Shown here piece by piece: positions 18,105 to 25,725 of a stretch of 64,000 bases of DNA (position 1 is the first letter of the stretch; the number at the start of each line of letters is the position of its first letter). The DNA is taken from contig PMUI01000113.1 of the NCBI GenBank assembly GCA_003166955.1, positions 1 to 64,000 on the forward strand, read 5' to 3'. The notes beneath the pieces were generated by a model. That model had not been told where the DNA came from and searched no databases. It saw only the letters and a program-made list of their open reading frames with translations. The translations under genes and the position numbers were made by a program. Source of the DNA: Acidobacterium sp. GTDB taxonomy: Bacteria > Acidobacteriota > Terriglobia > Terriglobales > Acidobacteriaceae.

Positions 18105-18590
18105 ATGAGTGCAATTGCTGAGTTACTGGCCGGTTTGGCGCACGCGCCGATTGAGAAGCGCGCGATTACTAACCACGGAGTTCTGAACGAGGCGTATGCC
18201 TATGCGAAGCCGAGCTCGTTTTCGCGGGGGATACGTCTGGACCTGAACGGGCTGACGATCCTTCTGATTTCGGGGACGGCCAGCATCGATGAGGCCGGAA
18301 AGAGCCTGCACATCGGCGACCTGCGCGCACAGTGCCGGCGAACGTTCGCGAATATTACGGGTCTGCTGGAGAGCGAAGGCTGCACGTGGAAGGACATTGT
18401 GCGGACGAGCTGCTATCTGCGCGACATCGACCGCGACTATGAGGCGTTCAACGAGGAGCGGACTGCGTTCTTCCATGAGCAGGGGCTCGATCCGCTGCCG
18501 GCTTCGACAGGGATCCAGGCGAAGCTTTGCCGGCCGGAGCTGCTGGTGGAGATTGAGGCGATCGCGATGTTCCGGACTCCGAAGGCCTAG
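18105..18590 (+). CDS. ridA: RidA/YjgF-family protein
   Basis: A 161-aa cytoplasmic protein; ATG 18105 follows AAGGAG. It fits the RidA family: LLISGTASIDEAGKSLHIGD, the QCRRTFANITGLLESEG helix, IVRTSCYLRDI, and the C-terminal LPASTGIQAKLCRPELLVEIEAIA. Canonical RidA hydrolyses reactive enamine/imine intermediates released by PLP enzymes; the Arg in CRPELLVEIEAIA is in the position of the substrate-binding Arg. Some members are chorismate-acting enzymes instead, which is worth noting beside a DAHP synthase. It has no signal peptide although most operon neighbours do. Confidence 0.8.
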   Translation: MSAIAELLAGLAHAPIEKRAITNHGVLNEAYAYAKPSSFSRGIRLDLNGLTILLISGTASIDEAGKSLHIGDLRAQCRRTFANITGLLESEGCTWKDIVRTSCYLRDIDRDYEAFNEERTAFFHEQGLDPLPASTGIQAKLCRPELLVEIEAIAMFRTPKA

Positions 18591-18648
18591 CCGGCGTAGG
18601 TTGTGGAGCGGAGTTGCGGCTCGTTAGTCCTGACCGGAAGGAGTATTC

Positions 18649-20634
18649 GTGGCGGGTGGTGTTTGCAAGAGCGTAGTTACCGCGCTGGCCGCGGCGATGC
18701 TGTTGACGTGCGGAGCGGGCGCGCAAAAAGACGGGCCGGGATCGGCAACGCCTGGGCCGGGATGCGAGTGCGGGAAGCATCCGCCGGGGCAGCCGCCGGA
18801 CCGGACGGTGGCTCCTTATGCCGGCGAGCCCGACGACCTGCTGCCCTTCGCGAAGTTTTCGCAGCCGTATGACGTGAACTACACGCAGCCGAACCGGTAT
18901 TTTGGGGCGGGGCGCGACATTCCTGAGCCGACGGACATGAGTGAGGTGCGGATCGGATTCATCGGGCCGATTGCGAAACAGGCGGACCAGGTGTTTGGGT
19001 TGCGCATGCTGCATGGGGCGCAGCTGGCGATCGATGAGGCGAACACGCGCGGCGGGTATGGCGGGAAGCCGTTCCGGCTGATGGTGCACGACGATTACAA
19101 CAACTGGCAGTTCGGATCGGAGTACGGCGAGCAGCGGCCAACGGACCCGGCGATCTGGGGCTCGGCTTCAGATGAAGCCGTGAAGATGGTGTACGACGAG
19201 GGAGACTGGGCGATCTTTGGCGGGATCAACTCGGAGACGACACACATTATTCTGCGGGTGGCGCTGCGGGCGGAGATTCCCATCGTGAATTCGGCGTCGA
19301 CGGATCCGACGATTCCGGAGACGTACATTCCCTGGTACTTCACCGACATTCAGGACGATCGCGTGCAGTGCTTCACGCTGGCGCGGCGGATTTTCACGGA
19401 GTTGGGGCTGAAGCGGGTGGCGCTGCTGCGGGTGAACAACCGCTACGGGCGGTTTGGAGTGATCAAGTTTCGCGATGCGGCGCGGCGGCTGGGGCATCCG
19501 GTGGTGATCGAGCAGAAATTTTTGCCGGGGGATACGGATTTTCGGCGCGCGCTGCGAATTATTCAGGATTCGCGGGCGGATGGGATTGTGGTATGGGCGG
19601 ATGAGGCGCAAGCGGCGGGGATTCTGCTGCAGATGCGCGAGCTGGGGATGAAGCAGCGGGTGTTCGGGAGCTATCGAACGTTGGGGGATGAGTTGCTGGC
19701 GAAGGCGGGGCCGGCGGCGGAGGGGTTTGAGGCGGTGTTCCCTTATGATCCTTCGCGGACGGATCCTAAGTGGGTGGGGTTTGAGCAGCGATATGCGGGG
19801 CAGTTCAACGAGAAGCCGGAGCAGTTTGCGGCGCTCGCGTATGACGCGATGAATGCTCTGCTGATGTCGATCTGTCGGGCGGGGTTGAACCGGGCGCGGA
19901 TTCACGATGCGCTGTCGCAAATTTATGAGTATGACGGCGTGACGGGGCACATGGTGTTCGACCCCAACAATAAGAATGTTAGCCCGATGGTTTTGGGGAC
20001 GGTGCGGGGCGGGAAGATTTCGTATCGGCTGGAGCCAATGGGGAAAAAGCAGGAGACAGGAGCGATCAAGCAGGAGACAGGAGGTGGGAGACCTGAGACT
20101 GCGCCGTATGCACGGGTGGGCGAGGATGGGGTGAGCTTTGCGGGACCGCATCAGGCGGACATTCCGGCGGAGCAGGCGAAGATTGTGCTGTTCGGGCTTC
20201 ATGCGGCGGAGGTGGCCCAAAACGCGCAGGTGCAAGCTGCGCTCGCCGCAAACGCAAGCGTCTCGGGCGTGGTTGCCGTCGAGAGCAGGCAGAACTGGGG
20301 TGCGGCGTCGACGGAGCTGGTGCATGCGCTGATGGACGAGCACACGCTGGCGGTTGTGGCGCTCGATAGGGATTGCGCGCATCTGGCGGAGCAGTTGGGG
20401 CTGAAGGTTTTTGTGCCGGTGGTTGCGCTTTCGGATGACAAGGCACTCACGTCGACGAATGTGGCCTGGATCTTTCGGTTGCCGGCGAACTCTGATCCCG
20501 CTGAGGCTATTCGTTTGGTGGCGGAAGCGGCATGGGTGAGCGGGGATAATCCTGAGAAGCTGCGGGACGTGTTGGCTTCGGGGACAATGGTGGCGGGGGT
20601 ACGGTTTCTGCCGACGGGTGAGCCGGCGCAATAG
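18649..20634 (+). CDS. Two-domain type-1 periplasmic binding protein (branched-chain amino-acid ABC-like)
   Basis: A 661-aa exported protein; GTG 18649 has GGAG five bases upstream. A signal peptide (VVTALAAAMLLTCGAGAQ) is followed by a Cys-containing CECGKH segment. Residues about 100-470 are a Peripla_BP_6 fold (RIGFIGPIAKQADQVFG, GAQLAIDEANTRGGYGGKPF, IVNSASTDPTIPETYIPWYF, RADGIVVWADEAQAAGILLQM). A Gln/Glu/Thr/Gly linker encoded by a direct repeat joins a second, shorter Rossmann-like domain (about 510-655: KIVLFGLHAAEVAQNAQVQ, TLAVVALDRDCAHLAEQLG) with similarity to the same fold. No ABC permease or ATPase is nearby, so a sensory or chaperone-like role is as likely as transport. Confidence 0.8.
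   Translation: MAGGVCKSVVTALAAAMLLTCGAGAQKDGPGSATPGPGCECGKHPPGQPPDRTVAPYAGEPDDLLPFAKFSQPYDVNYTQPNRYFGAGRDIPEPTDMSEVRIGFIGPIAKQADQVFGLRMLHGAQLAIDEANTRGGYGGKPFRLMVHDDYNNWQFGSEYGEQRPTDPAIWGSASDEAVKMVYDEGDWAIFGGINSETTHIILRVALRAEIPIVNSASTDPTIPETYIPWYFTDIQDDRVQCFTLARRIFTELGLKRVALLRVNNRYGRFGVIKFRDAARRLGHPVVIEQKFLPGDTDFRRALRIIQDSRADGIVVWADEAQAAGILLQMRELGMKQRVFGSYRTLGDELLAKAGPAAEGFEAVFPYDPSRTDPKWVGFEQRYAGQFNEKPEQFAALAYDAMNALLMSICRAGLNRARIHDALSQIYEYDGVTGHMVFDPNNKNVSPMVLGTVRGGKISYRLEPMGKKQETGAIKQETGGGRPETAPYARVGEDGVSFAGPHQADIPAEQAKIVLFGLHAAEVAQNAQVQAALAANASVSGVVAVESRQNWGAASTELVHALMDEHTLAVVALDRDCAHLAEQLGLKVFVPVVALSDDKALTSTNVAWIFRLPANSDPAEAIRLVAEAAWVSGDNPEKLRDVLASGTMVAGVRFLPTGEPAQ
20047..20083 (+). repeat. 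In-frame 16-bp direct repeat encoding the domain linker
   Basis: AAGCAGGAGACAGGAG occurs at 20047-20062 and again at 20068-20083, separated by CGATC. A related GGAGACCTGAGAC follows. The repeat encodes KQETG twice. The same CAGGAGACAGGA string occurs between genes at 4491-4502, so intergenic-type repeat DNA seems to have become coding linker. Confidence 0.7.
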
Positions 20635-20894
20635 CTGTCTGCGACGAGAGGCGGATTTCTACTTATCCCCTTCCCATCCGATCCGGGACGGCTTCGGGAG
20701 TAAAGCGCCAAAACAATACCGCCAAGTTGCAACGGGGAAACGTTGCGCGGTGGGAGCGGCGTCTCAAAACGGGATTGAAGACGGTACTGAGGGATTGAAG
20801 CCGAGCAAGACCTGTAGGGATAGCGTGGGACGTGAGGATACGCTTCTTGCTGTGGGGTGAACCTGGCCGGGTCAGCTGAGGGTTCGGCGTTACG
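20635..20894. other. Convergent intergenic region, no gene seen
   Basis: About 260 bases lie between the convergent ends of the binding-protein gene and lpxC. It contains a small hairpin (GCAACG-GGGAAA-CGTTGC, about 20738-20755) and two copies of GGGATTGAAG 22 bases apart (about 20771 and 20791). No T-run follows either, and I find no coding frame. Confidence 0.4.
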
Positions 20895-21839
20895 TTAGGC
20901 GGTGACGAGGCTGGGCTGGCGGGCAGGAGCGGTTTTCGATTTCACTTTGGCCTTCTCGGTTTCCAGGGTGACGAGTTCCCAGGCGGAGCGGTCGCGGAGC
21001 AGGCGGGAGACGAGCGCGGTGTGCATGGCGTGTCCTGCGCGCTCGGCGACGACGTGGCCGAGGATGTGATGGCCGGCGAGAGCGAGGTCGCCGATGAGGT
21101 CGAGGACCTTGTGGCGGGCGAACTCGTCGGGGAAGCGCAGGTCGCCGTTGAGCACGCCGTGGCGGTTGAGGACGATGACGCTTTCCTCGGTGGCTCCGCG
21201 GATCAGGCCCATATCGCGCAGTTTCTTCTCGTCCTCACGCCAGCCGAAGGTGCGTGCGGGGGCGATTTCGCGCTCGTAGGCGCCGGTGGCGAGGTCGACA
21301 ACATATCCCTGGCGGCCGATGGGAGATGGGAAGTCAATTTTGTAGGAGACGGAGTAGCCGTTGCCGGGGTAGACTCCGATGAATTTGTCGCCGTCGCGGA
21401 CTTCGACGTCTTTCAGGATGCGGAGATACTCGCGGCGGCGGCGCTGGCTTTTGAGTCCGACTTCGCGAAAGGCCTGGGTGTAGGGCAGGGCGCTGCCGTC
21501 GAGGATGGGGAGCTCGAGGTTGTCGAGCTCGACGACGACGTTGTCGACGCCGGAGCCGAGGAGCGCGGAGAGCAGATGCTCGGTGGTGGAGATGAGGACG
21601 CCTTGGCGCATGAGGCTGGTGGCGTAGCTGACTTTGGCGACGTTGCGGCCGGTGGCGGGGATTTCAAAGTTGTCGAGGTCGGTGCGGCGGAAGATGACGC
21701 CGGAACCAGCGGGCGCGGGGAGCAGGCGCATGCGGACGGGAGCGCCACTGTGAAGGCCAACGCCGGCAAACTCAATCGGGGAGGAAATCGTATTTTCCAG
21801 GTGCGATGATTCTGCCAAGCGGGTCCTCGATGAACACAT
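20895..21839 (-). CDS. lpxC: UDP-3-O-acyl-N-acetylglucosamine deacetylase LpxC
   Basis: Zinc deacetylase that commits UDP-GlcNAc to lipid A synthesis; its presence indicates an LPS-type outer membrane. The 314-aa sequence has the family landmarks: EFAGVGLHSG near the N-terminus, TTEHLLSALLGSGVDN with the first zinc His (about 88), ARTFGW, and HKVLDLIGDLALAG supplying the other His/Asp ligands, then GHAMHTALVSRL with the catalytic-region His. ATG 21839 gives the full length but lacks a good ribosome binding site; TTG 21818, with GAGGA five bases upstream, is an alternative that removes seven residues. A Lys/Ala-rich tail is extra. Confidence 0.93.
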   Translation of the reverse strand: MCSSRTRLAESSHLENTISSPIEFAGVGLHSGAPVRMRLLPAPAGSGVIFRRTDLDNFEIPATGRNVAKVSYATSLMRQGVLISTTEHLLSALLGSGVDNVVVELDNLELPILDGSALPYTQAFREVGLKSQRRRREYLRILKDVEVRDGDKFIGVYPGNGYSVSYKIDFPSPIGRQGYVVDLATGAYEREIAPARTFGWREDEKKLRDMGLIRGATEESVIVLNRHGVLNGDLRFPDEFARHKVLDLIGDLALAGHHILGHVVAERAGHAMHTALVSRLLRDRSAWELVTLETEKAKVKSKTAPARQPSLVTA

Positions 21840-21922
21840 AGACTACAACCGGAGCGGAAAAGTTGTAGTGTGGCAAAATCGCCGCACTGGGGCTACCGAA
21901 AGTCACAGTATCTGGAGAGGCA

Positions 21923-23107
21923 ATGGCACAGGCAACCAAAACGAAAGGCAGCACTTCCACGCAGAGTTTACTGCACGCAGCAATCTCGGCATCTGGGACG
22001 AAGTTGATCGAGCAGATACGGCATCTGGTCGAGATTGAGTCGCCGAGCGACGACAAGGCGGCGGTAGATCGGTGCGCGGACGCGGTGGCCGAGACGACGA
22101 CGGGAATCGGTGGGCGGGTGGTGCGGCATCGACAGCGGGGGTTCGGCGACGTGCTGGAATTGCGGTTCGGGTTTTCCGCAAAAGGGGGCGGAGGGTGCGC
22201 GCCGTTGATGTTGTTAGGGCACCTTGATACGGTGTGGCCCCTCGGAACACTAACCGATATGCCGTTCCGCATCGCGAAGGGGCGGGCGTGGGGTCCGGGT
22301 GTGCTCGACATGAAGGCGGGCGTGGCGATGGGGCTGACCGCGCTTGCGGCTTTAAGTGAGACTGAGGCGCTGGACCGGCCGGTGATTTTTTTGCTGAACG
22401 GTGACGAGGAGGTAGGCAGCACGGTCTCACGAGCGATTACAGAGAAGCTGGCTCGGGAGTGCGCGGCGGTTTTTGTGCTGGAGCCGGCGCAGGGGCCGGG
22501 CGGCGCGTACAAGACTGCACGAAAAGGTGTGGGTGGGTACACGGTGCGCGTGAAGGGGGTGGCGGCACATGCGGGTGTGGATTTTGAGCGGGGGCACTCG
22601 GCGATCCATGAGCTGGCGTGGCAACTGGAAAAGGTGCGGGGGTTCACGGAGCTGGATCGCAGGCTGACAGTGAATGCGGGCGTGATCCGCGGAGGGACGC
22701 GGACGAACGTGATTGCGGCGGAGGCGGAGGCGGAGGTGGATGTGCGGATCGCGCGGGCGAAGGATGCGGCGAGGATCGATCGGAAATTTCGGTCGCTGCG
22801 CGTTCGCGATCGTGGGTGCGTTCTGCATGTGGAGGGTGGGATGAACCGGCCGCCGATGGAACGGAGCCGGGCGACAGTGGCGCTTTTTCGGCGCGCCGCG
22901 ACATTCGCAGCACAGATCGGGTTCGAATTGGGGGAAGCATCGACCGGCGGAGGTTCCGACGGTAACTTTACAGCGGCGCTTGGAGTGGCCACTCTCGACG
23001 GAATGGGTGCAGTCGGTGAGGGCGCTCATGCATCTCATGAGTCGGTTGTACTGAAGGATCTTGTGCCGAGGACAACGTTGCTGGCGGAGATGATTCGAAC
23101 GAGCTGA
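21923..23107 (+). CDS. M20-family metallopeptidase (carboxypeptidase G2-like)
   Basis: A 394-aa zinc-dependent aminoacylase/peptidase without signal peptide. ATG 21923 follows GGAGAGG. The di-zinc motif is intact: GHLDTVWP (His100, catalytic Asp102), GPGVLDMKAG (bridging Asp129), NGDEEVGS (Glu162 base, Glu163 ligand) and HASHE near the C-terminus. The dimerisation domain lies in the middle (VRVKGVAAHAGVDFERG). The best family fit is the glutamate carboxypeptidase/CPG2 group; the true substrate is not evident. It is divergent from lpxC. Confidence 0.85.
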   Translation: MAQATKTKGSTSTQSLLHAAISASGTKLIEQIRHLVEIESPSDDKAAVDRCADAVAETTTGIGGRVVRHRQRGFGDVLELRFGFSAKGGGGCAPLMLLGHLDTVWPLGTLTDMPFRIAKGRAWGPGVLDMKAGVAMGLTALAALSETEALDRPVIFLLNGDEEVGSTVSRAITEKLARECAAVFVLEPAQGPGGAYKTARKGVGGYTVRVKGVAAHAGVDFERGHSAIHELAWQLEKVRGFTELDRRLTVNAGVIRGGTRTNVIAAEAEAEVDVRIARAKDAARIDRKFRSLRVRDRGCVLHVEGGMNRPPMERSRATVALFRRAATFAAQIGFELGEASTGGGSDGNFTAALGVATLDGMGAVGEGAHASHESVVLKDLVPRTTLLAEMIRTS

Positions 23108-23133
23108 GAAGACGGGGCTGAGGGGACATTCCG

Positions 23134-23289
23134 ATGCTGAAGCTGATGGAGATCGGTCTGCTGGTGGTATCGCTGTTAATTGTCATGGGTCTGGTGATGG
23201 CCGGACAGCCGGAAGCTCCGCCAGTATCGGAGCATGCCATTGGCGCGCGGGAGCCGGGCGACGAGGTGGAGCAGCCGAAGGCGAGCTGA
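23134..23289 (+). CDS. Small single-pass membrane protein (51 aa)
   Basis: A short frame 26 bases after the M20 peptidase stop, with AGGGG upstream. The product starts MLKLMEIGLLVVSLLIVMGL, a clear single membrane helix or uncleaved signal anchor, and ends in a charged hydrophilic tail (EPGDEVEQPKAS). Codon use is like that of its neighbours. It may be translated with the peptidase gene. Function unknown. Confidence 0.55.
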   Translation: MLKLMEIGLLVVSLLIVMGLVMAGQPEAPPVSEHAIGAREPGDEVEQPKAS

Positions 23290-23292
23290 GAG

Positions 23293-23390
23293 TGAGCCTG
23301 TGGCCGGTAGCCCGTAGCGAGAGGCGAGCGGAAGGCGAGCTAACGGCCAGGGAACTGCTAGCGAAAGCGAGCCAGCGACGAGGCAGAGGC
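23293..23390. repeat. Degenerate AGCGAG/GCGAGC-rich intergenic repeat stretch
   Basis: The gap between the small membrane protein and maf is made of loosely repeated words (GGTAGCCCGTAGCGAG, GGCGAGCGGAAGGCGAGCTAACGG, GCTAGCGAAAGCGAGCCAGCGA). It resembles the GGTTAGCKAA-type repeats at 9791 and 25606 but is more diverged. No gene or terminator is evident. Confidence 0.3.
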
Positions 23391-23413
23391 GTGCGGTTCT
23401 GGTCGGATTTGGT

Positions 23414-24052
23414 TCAGAGAACAACGACTTGCGGGGCGACTCCGGCGCGAAGGCGGAGTTCGAGGCCTTCGATCATGCTGGCGACCAGCGCCAACGGCAA
23501 TCCAACAACATTGAAATAGCAGCCGTGGATGCGGGGAATCCAGCGGGCGGCCTGGCCCTGGATCCCGTAGGCGCCGGCCTTGCCGCGCGGTTCGCCGGTG
23601 GCGATGTAGGCGGCCTGCTCCTCTTCGGTGGGCGTGAGCATGGTGACGTACGTGACTTCGGCGGCGACTTCGGTGAAGGTGTCGGTTTGCGTTGGGGCGA
23701 GGAGTGCGACCCCGGTGATGACCTTGTGAGTAGCGCCAGCGAGCAGGCGCAGCATGCGGGCCGCGTCTGCGTCGTCTTCGGGTTTGGCGAGGATTTCGCC
23801 GTTGGGGGCGACGACGGTGGTGTCGGCGCCGAGGATCATGGCTGGTTCTTGTTGGGTTTGGGTGAAGGCTTTGAAATCGGGTAAGGCAGCGACTGCTTCG
23901 ACCTTTTCGCGGGCGAGGCGGAGGACGTAGCCGATGGGGGTTTCGCCGGGGTTCAGGTCTTCCTGGATTTCAGCGGGGATGACTTTGAAGGCGTAGCCTG
24001 CCTGCGCGAGCAGGTCGCGGCGTCGGGGGGACGCTGAGGCGAGGACGAGCAT
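23414..24052 (-). CDS. maf: Maf-family nucleotide pyrophosphatase
   Basis: Cytoplasmic house-cleaning nucleoside triphosphate pyrophosphatase of about 212 aa. I chose the ATG at 24052 because the family begins there (MLVLASASPRRRDLLAQAG); a GTG at 24103 would add 17 residues and neither start has a good ribosome binding site. Conserved features are SASPRR, ILGADTTVV with the catalytic Asp, the KP of ILAKPEDDADA, and the C-terminal GKAGAYGIQG. The DTTVV and YGIQG pattern fits the dTTP/UTP branch. Older literature calls it a septum-formation inhibitor. Confidence 0.9.
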   Translation of the reverse strand: MLVLASASPRRRDLLAQAGYAFKVIPAEIQEDLNPGETPIGYVLRLAREKVEAVAALPDFKAFTQTQQEPAMILGADTTVVAPNGEILAKPEDDADAARMLRLLAGATHKVITGVALLAPTQTDTFTEVAAEVTYVTMLTPTEEEQAAYIATGEPRGKAGAYGIQGQAARWIPRIHGCYFNVVGLPLALVASMIEGLELRLRAGVAPQVVVL

Positions 24053-24171
24053 GGGGAGATTATTGCAGAGGGGAGCTGCCCGTGATGGGGCGGCAAACTT
24101 CACTTGCCCAAGGGCGAGCTTACAAAGTCACGGAATGGAATCGCGTTGGTCCATGCGCAATGCGCACAATC

Positions 24172-24714
24172 TCAGGGGCCGGGCCTTCTGTAGAGGGTGG
24201 GGCCGCGGAGGAAATCGGTGGGGCCGCCGATGGCTCCGCCGGCGATGAAACCGACGACGCCACCGATGCCGGTGATCACTTCGCGGTCGAGGCCGGAGAA
24301 ATCGAGGAAGGAGTTGGATTTAGGAGCGGCGGCGGGAGCGACCGCGGCTCCGATGCCAAAGCCCGCGCCTGCGCCGATGCCCATGCCTGCCAGTGTGGAG
24401 AGGCCGTAGCGGGTGAGCTTGACGGTGCGGACCTCTGTGCGCGGAAAGGTGTACTGCGTGCCGCCGGAGTGTTTTTGCGAGCAGATGAGATTCTGGTCGT
24501 TGGCGGATTCGAAGAAGCAGGTTCGGCTTTTCTTGTCGGAAGAGATATGGATGTGGGTGCCGGGTGACAGGGCCGCGAGGTGATGCCACGTATCGGTCAT
24601 GCGGGGCGGCGGGGCCTGGGCGCGAACTACGACGCTGCCTGCCTGGACAGCGACAAGAGCGACGATGATGACGGGGAAAAAGCGAGGCAGAATCGGGAAG
24701 GCGGAAATTCGCAA
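24172..24714 (-). CDS. Exported protein with C-terminal glycine-zipper segments
   Basis: A 180-aa protein of unknown function. It starts at TTG 24714 with a hydrophobic N-terminus (FFPVIIVALVAVQAGSVVVRAQA) that looks like a Sec signal peptide. The middle is a small beta-type domain (HHLAALSPGTHIHISSDKKS, TFPRTEVRTVKLTRYGLS), reminiscent of proteins that handle SH3-like ligand sites. The C-terminal half has two glycine-zipper stretches (GMGIGAGAGFGIGAAV and GIGGVVGFIAGGAIGG) that could insert in a membrane. I do not recognise the family. Confidence 0.7.
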   Translation of the reverse strand: MRISAFPILPRFFPVIIVALVAVQAGSVVVRAQAPPPRMTDTWHHLAALSPGTHIHISSDKKSRTCFFESANDQNLICSQKHSGGTQYTFPRTEVRTVKLTRYGLSTLAGMGIGAGAGFGIGAAVAPAAAPKSNSFLDFSGLDREVITGIGGVVGFIAGGAIGGPTDFLRGPTLYRRPGP

Positions 24715-24841
24715 GTCAGACCATCCGCGCGATGCGAGGTTGACGACAGGTGCCCCATCCTACCAGCGAATGCGGTTGGTGGTCGCGCAAAAACTGACCG
24801 CTGACAAGGGTCAGGGATCGACGGTCGAAGGCTGCGGGGAT

Positions 24842-25027
24842 TTACGAATGCTCGGGGCTGGAGCCTGGTTCGGGGAAATCGCTGTCGTTGTCTTTGATCT
24901 CCTCGTCGGTGTCGCGGTGGGGGAGCTGGTTGGCCATGCGGTTGTGCGATTCGCCGGGGCGAGAGGTTTGCGAGGGCTCGTCTTCGATGGCGCCTTTATT
25001 CAGGTCCGCATCTTTAGTCTTCATCAT
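24842..25027 (-). CDS. Small acidic hydrophilic protein (61 aa)
   Basis: The frame opens with ATGATG at 25027 directly after GGGAGGA; the second ATG at 25024 has better spacing. The product is rich in Asp, Glu, Ser and Pro (DEEIKDNDSDFPEPGSSPEHS), lacks hydrophobic segments and is probably disordered. It lies divergent from the cytosine deaminase gene, about 120 bp away. I do not recognise it; the good ribosome binding site and coding-like composition are the reasons to call it. Confidence 0.5.
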   Translation of the reverse strand: MMKTKDADLNKGAIEDEPSQTSRPGESHNRMANQLPHRDTDEEIKDNDSDFPEPGSSPEHS

Positions 25028-25148
25028 TCCTCCCGGAGGGCGTTTTGCAGCAGGTGTTCCTGGAATGGATGCGCTCGATGCACTTCGGTGATGCTTGCGT
25101 GCGCTTATGGCGCTTCTTCCGGCTCGCCGACCTGCTATTTTGGACCGA

Positions 25149-25601
25149 ATGGATTCCGGGTTCAACGCACGCGATCTGCTCGAGATTGCGATCCAGGAGG
25201 CGCGCAAGGGGCGTGACGAAGGGGGGCTCCCCATTGGCGCGGCGATTTTCACGCGGGAGGGGCGGCTGCTGGGAGCGGGACACAATCGCCGGGTGCAGCA
25301 CGGCGATCCTTCGGCGCATGGGGAGACGGATGCGTTTCGCAACGCGGGGCGGCAGCAGTCGTATCGCGACCTGATTATGGTGACGACGCTGGCGCCGTGC
25401 TGGTATTGCAGCGGGCTGGTGCGGCAGTTCGGATTCCGCACGCTGATCGTGGGAGAAAGCCGGACGTTTCAGGGGGGCCTCGACTGGCTGCGCTCGCTGG
25501 GGGTCGAGGTGATCGATCTTGATGCGCAGGAATGCTTCGATCTGATGACAGAGTTCATCCGCGAGCATCCGGAGATCTGGCAGGAGGACATTGGGGAGTA
25601 G
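25149..25601 (+). CDS. Cytosine deaminase of the yeast FCY1 type
   Basis: A 150-aa zinc deaminase expected to convert cytosine to uracil and ammonia. The zinc site is complete: AHGE (His57, catalytic Glu59) and APCWYC (Cys84, Cys87). Beyond the generic fold, the sequence tracks yeast cytosine deaminase throughout: EGGLPIGAAIF, LGAGHNRRVQ, the VGES strand, GVEVIDLDAQECFDLM, and the ending FIREHPEIWQEDIGE, nearly the yeast C-terminus that closes the active site. That makes cytosine a better guess than guanine or tRNA adenosine. ATG 25149 gives the family length (yeast enzyme 158 aa). Confidence 0.85.
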   Translation: MDSGFNARDLLEIAIQEARKGRDEGGLPIGAAIFTREGRLLGAGHNRRVQHGDPSAHGETDAFRNAGRQQSYRDLIMVTTLAPCWYCSGLVRQFGFRTLIVGESRTFQGGLDWLRSLGVEVIDLDAQECFDLMTEFIREHPEIWQEDIGE

Positions 25602-25605
25602 CGGG

Positions 25606-25664
25606 AAACAGTTAACAAGCGGACAGCTAATGAGCGGTCAGCGAAAAGCCGGTCAGCGAAGAAC
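25606..25664. repeat. Degenerate short intergenic repeat, GGWCAGCKAA type
   Basis: Three units (GCGGACAGCTAATGA, GCGGTCAGCGAAAA, GCCGGTCAGCGAAGAAC) follow CAGTTAACAA. They differ by one or two bases from the GGTTAGCKAA units at 9791-9858. As there, the repeat lies between convergent gene ends. The rest of the gap to 25725 is GC-rich with possible hairpins but no gene. Confidence 0.5.
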
Positions 25665-25725
25665 GGCGCAACAAGAATAAGGGTGGGGCACCGCGAGCCC
25701 GGTCTCACAAGCGAGCCCCGGGGGG

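Noticed and set aside
19168-20631. Long minus-strand open frame opposite the binding-protein gene
   Set aside because: Arg/His-rich antisense artefact of a high-GC gene, without ribosome site or recognisable fold.
18649-20634. Complete branched-chain amino-acid ABC importer
   Set aside because: Only the binding protein is present; no permease or ATP-binding gene in the window.
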